In this document: positions 34,406-43,839 of the stretch, piece after piece
Numbering within the stretch: position 1 is the stretch's first letter
How the letters are laid out: each line of letters starts with the position of its first letter
DNA from: Peredibacter starrii
GTDB taxonomy: Bacteria > Bdellovibrionota > Bacteriovoracia > Bacteriovoracales > Bacteriovoracaceae
DNA length: 64,000 bases
Assembly: GCF_034259205.1 (NCBI RefSeq)
Contig: NZ_CP139487.1
Location: forward strand, 868,001 to 932,000
Reading direction: 5' to 3'
Program-made: the position numbers and the translations under genes
The notes under the pieces: model-generated
What the model saw: the letters and a program-made list of their open reading frames with translations, nothing else
Told to the model about the DNA's origin: nothing
Databases searched by the model: none

Positions 34406-35653
34406 TCATTCTTTTTCTATAATAAGTCGTGCCCCACGACGGTTCGTCAGATACATCCAGGCCCATTGAAAGAGAACGAACAAACGATTCTTGAATCCAA
34501 TTAAGTAATAGATGTGAACAAACAACCAGGCCATCCAGGCCACAAATCCATGGATCTCAATGTCCTTGTACATGGCCACTGCACGAGATCTTCCAACTGT
34601 TGCCATCTGTCCTTTATCAACATAACGGAACTCAGGAAGTTTTCTACCTTCGAGTTGATTTCGAATATATTTTGCAACAAAGCGGCCCTGTTGCATGGCC
34701 ACGGGAGCGAGACCTGGTAGAGGTTTTTTTTCTGCTCCCCATTCATAGTGGGCCTGATCTCCAATGACAAAAATCGCTGAGTGTCCTGGTACCGAGAGGT
34801 CACGATTAACTATAATTCTTCCCTGGCGATCGAGCTCAACACCAAGTTTTTTGTTAAGTGGGTTGGCGGCAACTCCTGCGGCCCAGAGAATCGTGGCGGA
34901 TTCAATGAATTCATCGCCGGCCTTAATTCCATTTTCATTGATCTCTGAAACTTTGGAATTAACTCTGACTTCAACTCCAAGCTCTCCCAATTCTCTTACC
35001 GCTTCTCTTGAAAGCTCTTCCGTCATAGTTGGAAGAATTTTTGGGCCCGCTTCAATCAGAATAATTTTTGTCTGTTGGGGTTTAATGTGATCAAAATCGC
35101 GTAGGATACTATAACGAGTGATCTCACCGAGCGTCCCTGCAAGTTCAACACCTGTTGGGCCACCACCAACTACGACAAAGGTCGTATAGAATTCTTGTTT
35201 TATTTTATCGGTCTCTCGTTCCGCTTTTTCGAACGCAAGGAATACACGACGACGAATTTCCGTCGCCTGCATAATGTTTTTAAGTCCTGGAGCAAATGGT
35301 TCCCACTGCGGAGAATTGAAATAGGTATAGGTCGAGCCACAGGCCAGAATGAGATAATCAAAATGGATTTTATTCGTGTCGGTTTGAATCCACTTTTCTT
35401 CTTTATTGATCTCTTTTACTTCGCCCAGGAGAATTTCAACCTGATCATGAGAGGCAAGAAGGGAGCGAAGAGGATACGCGATTTCCGCTGGCGAAAGTCC
35501 GGCCATGGCCACTTGATAAAGCAAGGGTTGGAACAAGTGATAGTTTCGCTTATCAATAAGAGTAATTCTGAGGTTCTTAGACTTTACGAGCGCCTTGACT
35601 GCGGCCAAACCACCAAACCCACCGCCAATGACAACAATATGAGGAGTTTTCAT
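34406..35653 (-). CDS. ndh: Type II NADH dehydrogenase (NDH-2)
   Basis: 415 residues. Two dinucleotide-binding motifs: FAD site VVIGGGFGGLAAVKAL (about 5-20) and NADH site VVVGGGPTGVELAG (about 160-175). The quinone-site region LAPVAMQQGRFVAKYI and a hydrophobic C-terminal membrane-attachment part (AWMAWLFVHIYYLIGFKNR) are those of bacterial NDH-2. It passes electrons from NADH to quinone at the inner membrane without proton pumping. It stands apart, convergent with the PLD-like gene 2 bases away. Confidence 0.93.
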   Translation of the reverse strand: MKTPHIVVIGGGFGGLAAVKALVKSKNLRITLIDKRNYHLFQPLLYQVAMAGLSPAEIAYPLRSLLASHDQVEILLGEVKEINKEEKWIQTDTNKIHFDYLILACGSTYTYFNSPQWEPFAPGLKNIMQATEIRRRVFLAFEKAERETDKIKQEFYTTFVVVGGGPTGVELAGTLGEITRYSILRDFDHIKPQQTKIILIEAGPKILPTMTEELSREAVRELGELGVEVRVNSKVSEINENGIKAGDEFIESATILWAAGVAANPLNKKLGVELDRQGRIIVNRDLSVPGHSAIFVIGDQAHYEWGAEKKPLPGLAPVAMQQGRFVAKYIRNQLEGRKLPEFRYVDKGQMATVGRSRAVAMYKDIEIHGFVAWMAWLFVHIYYLIGFKNRLFVLFQWAWMYLTNRRGARLIIEKE

Positions 35654-35722
35654 AAGCGCATTTTATCAAGGTTAGAAGTGGCTTACGAGAGGGCGTGCAT
35701 TAGCTTAACACGCTGAGGAAAA

Positions 35723-36355
35723 TTACTGAAAAATGGCGGGATTTCCTGCGCCCTCTCTCACAACTTCCGGTTCTCCACTGCTAAAGTCCACAATAGTTGT
35801 AGAACCGATAAATTCAAATTCACCTGGATCGATGATCATATCAATCATGTTTCCAAATGCATCTTCAATGAGAGCACTGTACAAGGGCATATCCGGATCG
35901 GCACCCTCCACCATATCGTGGGAAAGGTGAGTGCTAAGAAGAACGCCATCAAAACCATCCAAGATAGTTCGTGCAAGCTTACTTGGAGGAAAACGAATCC
36001 CAACCTGATGGTCGACTTTTGAGGCCTTTAAGAATTTAGTAATCTTCTTTTGAGCTTCGAAAATAAAGGTGTAGGAACCAGGGATGACCTTCTTCATTAG
36101 ACTGAAGGCCCCATCGTTAATGAGAGCTATTTCCTGCGCTGTTTTGAAGGTGCAGCAAAGGACGGTTAAATGCTTGGTGTTTTCAATGTGACGGAGGCGG
36201 TAAAGCTTTTCTACGCTGTCTTTATTGAAGGGATCGCAGACCACTACCCAATTAGTCTCGGTGGGAAAACACAAAAGCCCCCCGGATCTTAAAATCTGGG
36301 AGGCCTTGGCTATAATTCGATCATCTGGATTATGTTCTAAAACGTATTCAATCAT
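35723..36355 (-). CDS. Sua5/YciO/YrdC family protein
   Basis: 210 residues. The RNA- and nucleotide-binding core is visible: GGLLCFPTETNWVVVCDP (about 29-46, family GGvvvyPTdTvYGlg), KHLTVLCC and VGIRFPPSKLARTILDGFDG. The family makes threonylcarbamoyl-AMP for tRNA t6A37. The TNWVVVCD variant in place of T-x-YGLGCD and the length favour the YciO branch, so activity in t6A synthesis is not certain. Its start abuts the stop of the DksA-like gene, so they are one operon. Confidence 0.85.
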   Translation of the reverse strand: MIEYVLEHNPDDRIIAKASQILRSGGLLCFPTETNWVVVCDPFNKDSVEKLYRLRHIENTKHLTVLCCTFKTAQEIALINDGAFSLMKKVIPGSYTFIFEAQKKITKFLKASKVDHQVGIRFPPSKLARTILDGFDGVLLSTHLSHDMVEGADPDMPLYSALIEDAFGNMIDMIIDPGEFEFIGSTTIVDFSSGEPEVVREGAGNPAIFQ

Positions 36356-36793
36356 TTAGTGTCCGCTGACACTCATCTCTCTTCCAAGTGATTTAGAACG
36401 GCGCTCGAAGAAGTTCTGAGATTCTTCTCTCTCAGACTCTTCTTTACAAAGAATGCACATTTCAGAAGTTGGACGAGCAATGAGTCTCGAATAAGTAATG
36501 GCTTCACCACACTCATCACACATACCATATTGCTCAGATTCGATCTTACTTAAGGTTTTCATAATCTTCTTGTAGTACAGACTTTCGCGGTTCGAGAAAC
36601 GCATGTCCGCAGCTAGAAGGATATTGTCATTTGCAGAATCAACCTCGTCCTTGGCTCCAGTGATGGAATGATTCTCGTATTCGCTTTTCTTCAGTTGAAA
36701 GTTTGAACGGATACGCTCCGCTTCAGCTAAAAGTTTGTCTCGAAGCATCGTAATTTGCTTGTCTGACAAATGACTGTTTAGTCGAACTGACAT
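36356..36793 (-). CDS. TraR/DksA family zinc-finger protein
   Basis: 145 residues. The N-terminal two-thirds is helical coiled coil and contains DEVDSANDN, close to the acidic tip region of DksA-like proteins. A Cys4 zinc finger near the C-terminus reads CDECGEAITYSR...EMCILCKEE, with C-x2-C and C-x2-C spaced as in DksA/TraR. Such proteins enter the secondary channel of RNA polymerase and alter promoter response to ppGpp. Co-transcribed with the Sua5/YciO-type gene. Confidence 0.92.
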   Translation of the reverse strand: MSVRLNSHLSDKQITMLRDKLLAEAERIRSNFQLKKSEYENHSITGAKDEVDSANDNILLAADMRFSNRESLYYKKIMKTLSKIESEQYGMCDECGEAITYSRLIARPTSEMCILCKEESEREESQNFFERRSKSLGREMSVSGH

Positions 36794-36971
36794 CCTAAGT
36801 TCTCCTCGTTACAGGTGTTGCGTGTATTGGTAGAGAAAATTAAAACAAGACTTTTTTTTATTGCCAACTTTATAGAGTGTTCCAAAGAGTTGATTTGTCT
36901 AACATTTACTTTCACGATTGCGAGTTAGTGTAAGGTTCTGATACATCTAGAGCACAAAAATAGGTATATGA

Positions 36972-38378
36972 ATGTCTCATTCTAAAGATCAGTTTCTAAA
37001 TGACGTTTTTTTGACACTTCAAAATTACATTCGTGAGAGTGGGAATTCTGAAAAAGTTGTCTCTGTTAAGAGACCAGACGCTCTAAAAAAAATACTTCCA
37101 GCAATCAGTGATGAAGGTGTTAGTGATCAAACACTTGTTCAAGAATTGAAGACGATTCTTGATCATAGCGTGAACACGACTCATCCCATGTTCTTGAATC
37201 AACTCTTTGGTGGATTCGATGCTGCTGCCTGGGCCGGAGAAGTAGCAAGCACGCTGCTTAATCCAACCATGGCAACCTATGAGATTGCCCCTATAGCGAC
37301 AGTAATTGAAAAGAGAATTGTTAACGAACTCTTGGAGATGATGGGCCTTGAAAGAGGCGAAGGCATCATGGTAACAGGTGGAAGTAATTCTAACTTACTT
37401 GCCATGCTTTGTGCTCGAACCGATTACAACCCAAGCATTCGCCAGACTGGTTTTGGACATAACCGCTTCCGCGTTTATGTTTCGGCCGAGGCACACTATT
37501 CATTTGATAAGGCCGCCAATATCACCGGGATTGGAACTCAGAACTTGATTCAGATTCCATCTAATGACAAAGGGGAAATGATCCCTGAAGAATTAGAAAG
37601 AATTATCGCCGCCGACATCAAAGATGGTTATGTGCCAATCATGGTAGGGGCCACATTTGGAACAACTGTTTTAGGTGCTTTTGATCCTCTGCCAAAAATT
37701 GCTCGCATCTGTGAAACCTACAAAGTATGGCTGCATGCTGATGCTGCCTGGGGTGGTGGGGCCCTGTTCTCGCACTCTGCCCGTCATTTGTTAAAAGGTA
37801 TTCAGCTTGCTGATTCTGTAACATTCGATGCACATAAGACTTTAGGAACTCCATTAATTACGTCCTTCTTTTTAACTAAGCACTCAGGCATTTTAAAGAA
37901 TACTAACCGCGGTGGTGGGGCTGAGTATTTGTTCCATGAATATGACAACTCTGAGTGGGACACTGGAACTTATTCCCTTCAATGTGGAAGACGTGCCGAC
38001 GCTCTTAAATTTTGGCTTCTTTGGCGTTCGTACGGAACTGAAGGCATGATTCAGCGAACCGAGCATCTACTTGAGCTTGCTCGTTTTGCGACGAAAGAGA
38101 TCTCTGAGAACCCACGCTTTAAGCTTATACACTCGAACTATTTAAATGTTTGTTTCCAGGTTCATGCCCGTCGTGATGTGGAGAACATCAACTCGTTTAC
38201 CTTGAAGGTCCGAAATGCTCTTTTAAAAGAGGGCAAGGCCATGGTGAACTATGCCACAAGGGCGGATGGGACCGTTTTCTTCCGTTTGGTTTTCCCAAAT
38301 CATCAAACTCAAAAAGGTCACGTAAGTGAGCTTTTAAAGATTATACTAGAAACAGCTGACCGAATTGAAATTGCCTAA
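36972..38378 (+). CDS. PLP-dependent group II decarboxylase (glutamate/aspartate decarboxylase-like)
   Basis: 468 residues. The group II decarboxylase pattern is clear: THPMFLNQLFGGFDAAAWAG (substrate-side start), VTGGSNSNLLAMLCAR, WLHADAAWGGGALFS with the cofactor Asp, and the Schiff-base lysine in DSVTFDAHKTLGTPL. Likely substrates are acidic amino acids (glutamate, aspartate, cysteine sulfinate). An aspartate decarboxylase role in beta-alanine/pantothenate supply (PanP type) is one option. Cytosolic. It lies upstream of DUF2231 with a 9-base gap. Confidence 0.85.
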   Translation: MSHSKDQFLNDVFLTLQNYIRESGNSEKVVSVKRPDALKKILPAISDEGVSDQTLVQELKTILDHSVNTTHPMFLNQLFGGFDAAAWAGEVASTLLNPTMATYEIAPIATVIEKRIVNELLEMMGLERGEGIMVTGGSNSNLLAMLCARTDYNPSIRQTGFGHNRFRVYVSAEAHYSFDKAANITGIGTQNLIQIPSNDKGEMIPEELERIIAADIKDGYVPIMVGATFGTTVLGAFDPLPKIARICETYKVWLHADAAWGGGALFSHSARHLLKGIQLADSVTFDAHKTLGTPLITSFFLTKHSGILKNTNRGGGAEYLFHEYDNSEWDTGTYSLQCGRRADALKFWLLWRSYGTEGMIQRTEHLLELARFATKEISENPRFKLIHSNYLNVCFQVHARRDVENINSFTLKVRNALLKEGKAMVNYATRADGTVFFRLVFPNHQTQKGHVSELLKIILETADRIEIA

Positions 38379-38387
38379 GGAGGCAAC

Positions 38388-38996
38388 ATGCACGTTCCGT
38401 TTCACCCGATGATTGTCCATTTTCCAATGGCGCTGACATTCATTCTGCCAATTTTGGTACTGGTGTTCGCTTATATGATTCACATTAATAAGATGACTCC
38501 GCGTGGATGGCTGATCATTGTTGGTCTTCAGCTGGCCGTGACTATCACTGGATATGTTTCTTTGGAATCTGGTGAAACTGAAGAGCATACAGTTTCAAAG
38601 GTCGTGGCGAAAGACTATATCCATGAACATGAAGAGGCCGCAGAGATTTTTGTTGGCTCAACTGTAATTGCTCTCGTTGTTTCAATTGGTGCTTTCTTTC
38701 TAAGAAAAGAACTTCAACTTCCTATCAAAGTCGCTGTGGCGGTAATTGGTCTGGTGTCTTGTTACCTTGCATACCGCACAGGAACTTTAGGCGGAGAGTT
38801 AGTTTATAAACATGGCGCGGCCTCTGCTTACGCAGTGGGAGAGTCGCAACCGGAAGGAATTCTTCCTACTCCGGGTCTTAATACCTCTGAGTCACCGATG
38901 CCAATAGACGAAAACGAAAGTCTTAAAGCAGATGAGAATGACTATGGGAATGGAGATGAGTCAGAATCTGACGACGAAGTAAAACAGGAGGACTAA
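38388..38996 (+). CDS. DUF2231 membrane protein with acidic tail
   Basis: 202 residues. The DUF2231 hallmarks are the N-terminal HPMIVHFPMALTFILPIL and the late GTLGGELVYKHGAA. Four membrane helices are predicted between about 12 and 140. The C-terminal 50 residues are strongly acidic (DENESLKADENDYGNGDESE and onward) and probably exposed and disordered. Function of the family is unknown; it is often linked to haem or redox proteins. Its stop overlaps the next start by one base. Confidence 0.85.
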   Translation: MHVPFHPMIVHFPMALTFILPILVLVFAYMIHINKMTPRGWLIIVGLQLAVTITGYVSLESGETEEHTVSKVVAKDYIHEHEEAAEIFVGSTVIALVVSIGAFFLRKELQLPIKVAVAVIGLVSCYLAYRTGTLGGELVYKHGAASAYAVGESQPEGILPTPGLNTSESPMPIDENESLKADENDYGNGDESESDDEVKQED

Positions 38997-39520
38997 TGAA
39001 AGTTCTATTTCTTCTTGGTTTAATGAGTTTTAGTGCTTTCGCTCAACCGATTTATCCTGTTGCCTGCGATGGAAGTGATCTAATTTCTAATCAAGGGCGC
39101 GTGATTTATCAATTCACCTTCACATCGGATTGCCGAGAGGCCTTAGAGACTTCCCGTCTGAACCAAGGTCGCTTCTGTGATGATGGAAAACTGGTTGGTG
39201 AAAATGGTCAGGTTGCCCATTATTTTACGTTTGAATCAGACTGTAAGGATGCTCTGACTGATCTAAGAAATTCATACTACGGACTTTTTTGTGACGATGG
39301 AGACATGATTCAGATCAGGCGTGGGTCTATTGCTAATTTTACTTTTGAGTCAAATTGTAAAACGGCACTTCAAGAGGCCGCCAGATATAGAGGTCTTTTT
39401 TGTCGAGACGGTCTCATGATGAATCATCGAGGTGAATCTCTGCGTGATTATACTTTCAGATCAAATTGTCAGGATGCCCTGAGATCATTTTCTGAAAATA
39501 AAGTAAACCGCGCCCACTAG
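38996..39520 (+). CDS. Secreted protein made of four cysteine-paired repeats
   Basis: 174 residues. Signal peptide 1-16 (ending SAFA). The mature protein consists of four tandem units of about 36 residues. Each begins C-D-x-G (ACDGSDLI, FCDDGKLV, FCDDGDMI, FCRDGLMM) and ends with F-x-SxC (FTSDCREAL, FESDCKDAL, FESNCKTAL, FRSNCQDAL), so each probably closes one disulfide. The repeats are clearly homologous, a sign of internal duplication. Function unknown; a small repeat scaffold or adhesin-like protein fits. Coupled to DUF2231. The 3' end overlaps the convergent DUF486 gene by 36 bases. Confidence 0.8.
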   Translation: MKVLFLLGLMSFSAFAQPIYPVACDGSDLISNQGRVIYQFTFTSDCREALETSRLNQGRFCDDGKLVGENGQVAHYFTFESDCKDALTDLRNSYYGLFCDDGDMIQIRRGSIANFTFESNCKTALQEAARYRGLFCRDGLMMNHRGESLRDYTFRSNCQDALRSFSENKVNRAH

Positions 39521-39817
39521 GCAAAGTGAAGCGTAGACAAAATTTCGATTAAGCGGCTCTTTCATAAAGAAGATCGTAAACAGGGAGAAAATCACCATGG
39601 TGACGACTTCCTGAATGATCTTGAGTTGCGCCAGAGTGAAGTATCCATATCCAATTCTATTGGCCGGCACCTGAAAGCAGTATTCAAAAAGCGCCACGCC
39701 CCAACTGATGGCAATGGCGATCCACATTGGTTTCCCTGCCAGAGTCTTCAAATGCCCATACCAGGCATAGGTCATAAAGATATTCGAAAGAACAAGCAGC
39801 GCGATTGTTTTAAACAT
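39485..39817 (-). CDS. DUF486 small membrane protein
   Basis: 110 residues with four membrane helices, like a half-size drug/metabolite transporter. The family pattern is visible in LLVLSNIFMTYAWYGHLK and VALFEYCFQVPANRIGYGYF, then LAQLKIIQEVVTM and FMKEPLNRNFVYA. The transported compound is unknown. It ends 2 bases from the start region of the TlpA-like gene on the same strand, so they may be co-transcribed. Confidence 0.9.
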   Translation of the reverse strand: MFKTIALLVLSNIFMTYAWYGHLKTLAGKPMWIAIAISWGVALFEYCFQVPANRIGYGYFTLAQLKIIQEVVTMVIFSLFTIFFMKEPLNRNFVYASLCLVGAVYFIFRK

Positions 39818-39818
39818 A

Positions 39819-41021
39819 TTATTTCAATAGCTCACTTACAGTTTGAGTAAATTCAGTTTTCCACTTTTCGTAAAATTCACCTGTGCTTGGTCCGTTGAAA
39901 CCAGCGTGAACTTTTACAACTTCGTGGTTCTTATTCAAGAACACAGTGGTTGGAAAAGCAATGAAGTTTTTTAGTCCCGGAATCTTTTCGGCCGGTTTAT
40001 CTGCACTGGTAGAACCAGCGAGAAGAAGGGCGTAAGGAACTTTCTTGGTCTTCTGAACTTTCATCAGCTGTTTCTTGGCATCCGCTTCTGTGAGACTTCT
40101 CTCAAATGCGAGGGCCACAATTTCAATTCCACGCTTGTGATTCTCGTTATACCAAGGAATGAGGTAATTCATTTCATCAATACAGTTTGGGCACCATGAC
40201 CCGAAGAAAGTGATGATCACAGGCTTGTTCAGATACTTTGGATCCTTGAGAGAGACTTTTTTACCCGTCAGGTCTGGGAATTCAAAATTGAGAGCGGTAA
40301 CTTGAGTCTGCTTGTAGGCATCTGGAAGTTGGGCCTTATCATCTTTTGAACCTTCAACTGCCGTTCTGTAATTGGCAAGGATTTTTGCCTTCAACTTTCC
40401 ATCCTGAACCACCCCACGAAGAAGATAGTTGTAAACACCATCGAAGCTTGCTGCCTCGAATTCAACTCCTGATACAAATCCTTCGAAGTAACGATAGTCG
40501 CCAGTCGGAGTAAGAATTGTTCCGTGAAGATCGTTTCCTTTTTGTTTAAAAACGATGATCCCATCTGTCTTTAATTCTTGTTCATCGGTCATCACAACCT
40601 TCCAACGGCCGTTAAGATCGATTCTTGGCTTACTTTTTTCTTCTGGAAAACGTTCTTTTTCTCCATGAAGAGCAAAAACAGGCGTTTTGACTTCGGGTTT
40701 TTTATTGTGTCGGATGAGAAATCCTGTCATTGAGTCCTGAGCCGATAATTTCATGTCCAGGCTCATTTCATACATTTGAAGTGGAATTTTAAGCTCGTCA
40801 TTGGCAAAGGTCAGACCCTTCAATTGAATGGTCTCTTCCCCGTTATGAAGGACCCCGGAAAAGTGGTTATTTTTCTTTTTAATATCGATCACGAAAGGGA
40901 TCGTGCCATGAGTGGCCCTAAGCTCAAAACGCCACGGCCCGGTGTTTAAAGTTTTAGAATGTGCCATAAAGCTCATCAAAAGCGTGTTCAGAGACAAAAG
41001 AAGCGCAATTTTTTTAATCAT
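39819..41021 (-). CDS. Exported TlpA-like thioredoxin protein with large N-terminal domain
   Basis: 400 residues. Signal peptide about 1-22 (ending MAHS). Residues about 23-240 form two lipocalin-like or beta-sandwich segments (the paired LNGRWKVVMTDE and GPWRFELRATHG starts look like a duplication). Residues 250-400 are a TlpA/AhpC-type thioredoxin fold with ITFFGSWCPNCIDEM, whose CxxC pair is Cys-Pro-Asn-Cys, and a later cis-proline in AFPTTVFLNK. It would act as a thiol-disulfide oxidoreductase in the periplasm. The partner is unknown; the N-terminal domain may position it on a substrate. Confidence 0.85.
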   Translation of the reverse strand: MIKKIALLLSLNTLLMSFMAHSKTLNTGPWRFELRATHGTIPFVIDIKKKNNHFSGVLHNGEETIQLKGLTFANDELKIPLQMYEMSLDMKLSAQDSMTGFLIRHNKKPEVKTPVFALHGEKERFPEEKSKPRIDLNGRWKVVMTDEQELKTDGIIVFKQKGNDLHGTILTPTGDYRYFEGFVSGVEFEAASFDGVYNYLLRGVVQDGKLKAKILANYRTAVEGSKDDKAQLPDAYKQTQVTALNFEFPDLTGKKVSLKDPKYLNKPVIITFFGSWCPNCIDEMNYLIPWYNENHKRGIEIVALAFERSLTEADAKKQLMKVQKTKKVPYALLLAGSTSADKPAEKIPGLKNFIAFPTTVFLNKNHEVVKVHAGFNGPSTGEFYEKWKTEFTQTVSELLK

Positions 41022-41097
41022 AAGCTTTAACCCCGCGGCCTAGTTTGGTAATATCTTGGTCCAATCGTGGGATTTTGTCACCTTTGACGGAGGATCG

Positions 41098-43830
41098 ATG
41101 AAGCAGTTCATCATAGGCCAACGCTGGATATCGGAATCTGAGCCTGAACTAGGGCTTGGAGTTATTGTTGAGGTAGAAGCGAAGACCGTTACTTGTTTTT
41201 TTCCAGCAGCTAAAGTGGACCGCAGATACGGCACTCAAACCGCACCATTACGCAGAATTAAATTTGTTCAAGGGGACGAGATTAAGGCCCAGGACGGAAC
41301 AAGCTTTATTCTCGAGAACACAACTGAAGCACAAGGCATTGTGACTTATCACGGAGAGGGGAAGACCCTTTCTGAGTCATTGCTTGCTGACACACTTTCG
41401 TTTTCGAAACCGGAAGAGCGTTTGTTCGCCGGTAACATTGATTCGAATGAACTGTTCAAACTTCGTTATGATGTTCTTTTAAATCAGCGAAAACTTTTCA
41501 TTTCTCCTATTCGTGGTTTTTCTGGACCACGATTGAATATCATTCCTCACCAAATGTATGTGGCGAATGAAGTAACAAAACGTTCTCGTCCTCGCGTACT
41601 CCTGGCCGATGAAGTGGGTCTGGGTAAAACCATTGAGGCGGGTCTAATTCTGCATCAATTAATTCTTACTGGAAGAGTTGAACGTTGTTTGATTCTTGTT
41701 CCTGATTCACTGGTTTATCAGTGGTTCGTGGAAATGCTGAAGAAGTTCCAGATGACTTTCACAACGATTAACCATGACTCAAAATTAGAGCGTGGGGACC
41801 GTCCGTTTGAAGATGGTCAGTTGTTTGTGGCATCTTTGAAATATCTCATGAAGGAAGACTGGTTATTAGAACAAGCGGTGGATTCGAAGTGGGATCTCCT
41901 GGTTGTGGATGAGGCCCATCAGCTTCGTTGGTCACCAGATAATGCTTCGATGGAATATGATTTTGTGGCGGCGATTGCGGCGGGAACTCCGGGTGTGCTT
42001 CTTCTTTCTGGTACGCCGGAAATCTTGGGTCTGGCCGGACACTATGCTCGACTTCATCTTCTTGATCCAAACCGTTTCCACGACTTCAATCAATTCGTGG
42101 AAGAGACCACGGGCTATAAGCCAATCACTGATCTCGCGAACAAACTCATAAAGGGATCGGCCCTTACTGCCAACGATAAAAAACTTTTGAAAGAAAAAGT
42201 TGGAGTCGATGTAGAGGACAAAGAGAAGGCGCTACAAATGCTCGTGGATCGTCATGGAACCGGTCGCGTGTATTTTAGAAATACTCGTAAGACCATGGCG
42301 AGCTATCAGGAGTTTTTCCCGAAGCGTGTGTTTAACTCTTATCCGATTAAGATCGGAAAGACGAAGAACCCTGAGAAAAAACTATTTGAACAAAAGGCCC
42401 AGTGGCTTGCTGAGTTTGCTGAAAAGCACAGAGACGATAAGACCCTTCTTATCTGTCACGATAAAGAAGTGGTGATTGATCTCGAAAAGGCCCTTAAAGA
42501 TAAAACCACGGCGAAAGTGGCGTTCTTCCATTCGGGAATGAACCTCATGAACCGTGACCGTCAGGCGGCGTATTTTGCTGATCCTGAAGGTGCTCAGATT
42601 CTTTTAAGTACGGAAATCGGATCAGAAGGTCGTAACTTCGAGTTCGCTCGTCATTTGATTCTTTTCGATCTACCGAAACTTCCTGATCTTCTTGAGCAGC
42701 GTATTGGTCGTCTCGATCGTATTGGTCAGAAGAATGATATCCAGATTCATGTGCCATATGTTGAAGGTTCAGCGGATGAGTTACTTATGCGTTGGTATCA
42801 CGAGGGCTTTAATGCTTTCGAATCTTCTCCACGTGGGGGAACTGAGCTTTATGCGACAGTGAGACCAGAGCTAGTGGAACTTCTTCAGGAAACAGAAGAA
42901 GGAACTTTCCCAGAGAAGAAATTTGCGGCGTTTTTAGATAAAACTCAATCCATCCATCAGGACATTGAGAAGAAACTTGAAGAAGGTCAGGATCAGCTAG
43001 TTGAAATCAACTCATTTAATCACAATAAGGCGATGGAGTTCGTGAAAGAACTTAAGGCCATGGATGATTCAAATGATCTTCGTGATTTCATGATTAATCT
43101 ATTTAACCAGCTAGGAGTGGACGTTGAGGACATGAATGATCCTTATACGTTTTTCATCAGACCTGGTGACAACATGTATCTTCCTCACTTCCCTGGGCTT
43201 GAGAGTGAAGGAATGCAGATTACTTTTAAACGTGCCAATGCCCTTTTAAAAGATGATACGACTTTCCTTACCTGGGACCATCCGATGGTGATCGGTATTA
43301 TGGATTTCATTTCTTCGAAAGAGATGGGGAACTCAACCATCGCGAGCTGGAAGACTCCTTCGAAAGAGCCATTCCTGTTTGAAGGTTACTTCTTACTTAA
43401 TTGTGTGACTGAGAAGAAGCTTCAAATTGAGAAATGGTTCCCGCCAACTCCGCTTCGTGTCCTCTTAGACTCGAAAATGCAGGACGCGACTCAGAAGATG
43501 CCGAAAAAGTTCATCGATGAGAACGTTGAGCCACTTGATGCTGAAAAACGTGCTCAACTAAAAGAACTTCCGAAAGACTTCATCAAAGAATGTATCAAAC
43601 GCGGAAAAGAGCTGTGTATTGCTCGCGCGAAACAATACAAGGAAAAGTTTAAGGACGATATGATGAAACACATGAATGCTGAGATTGAAAGATTGGAGGC
43701 ACTCAGAAAGGTTAACCCTACGGTTTCAGAAACTGAAATCCTGTTACTAAAACATAACCGCGAAAAAATGGTGAAGGCGATGGATAAGGCCGAGCTTTCT
43801 CTGGACTCCCTTCGCATCGTTATTAATTAA
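41098..43830 (+). CDS. rapA: RapA-like SWI2/SNF2 ATPase, RNA polymerase recycling factor
   Basis: 910 residues from the ATG at 41098, chosen because GGAGG stands 5 bases before it and MKQFIIGQRWISESEPELGL aligns with the start of E. coli RapA; a TTG 42 bases earlier has no such support. Motifs of an Swi2/Snf2 translocase: LLADEVGLGKTIEAG (I), VVDEAHQLRWS (II), LLSGTPE (III), STEIGSEGRNFEFA (V) and LEQRIGRLDRIGQ (VI). N-terminal Tudor-like and C-terminal RapA regions are present. It releases stalled RNA polymerase after transcription. A thioredoxin gene follows 9 bases later. Confidence 0.95.
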   Translation: MKQFIIGQRWISESEPELGLGVIVEVEAKTVTCFFPAAKVDRRYGTQTAPLRRIKFVQGDEIKAQDGTSFILENTTEAQGIVTYHGEGKTLSESLLADTLSFSKPEERLFAGNIDSNELFKLRYDVLLNQRKLFISPIRGFSGPRLNIIPHQMYVANEVTKRSRPRVLLADEVGLGKTIEAGLILHQLILTGRVERCLILVPDSLVYQWFVEMLKKFQMTFTTINHDSKLERGDRPFEDGQLFVASLKYLMKEDWLLEQAVDSKWDLLVVDEAHQLRWSPDNASMEYDFVAAIAAGTPGVLLLSGTPEILGLAGHYARLHLLDPNRFHDFNQFVEETTGYKPITDLANKLIKGSALTANDKKLLKEKVGVDVEDKEKALQMLVDRHGTGRVYFRNTRKTMASYQEFFPKRVFNSYPIKIGKTKNPEKKLFEQKAQWLAEFAEKHRDDKTLLICHDKEVVIDLEKALKDKTTAKVAFFHSGMNLMNRDRQAAYFADPEGAQILLSTEIGSEGRNFEFARHLILFDLPKLPDLLEQRIGRLDRIGQKNDIQIHVPYVEGSADELLMRWYHEGFNAFESSPRGGTELYATVRPELVELLQETEEGTFPEKKFAAFLDKTQSIHQDIEKKLEEGQDQLVEINSFNHNKAMEFVKELKAMDDSNDLRDFMINLFNQLGVDVEDMNDPYTFFIRPGDNMYLPHFPGLESEGMQITFKRANALLKDDTTFLTWDHPMVIGIMDFISSKEMGNSTIASWKTPSKEPFLFEGYFLLNCVTEKKLQIEKWFPPTPLRVLLDSKMQDATQKMPKKFIDENVEPLDAEKRAQLKELPKDFIKECIKRGKELCIARAKQYKEKFKDDMMKHMNAEIERLEALRKVNPTVSETEILLLKHNREKMVKAMDKAELSLDSLRIVIN

Positions 43831-43839
43831 GGAGTAGCT

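Noticed and set aside
41056-41097. TTG start for rapA
   Set aside because: The ATG at 41098 has GGAGG and matches the known RapA N-terminus; the upstream 14 codons do not.
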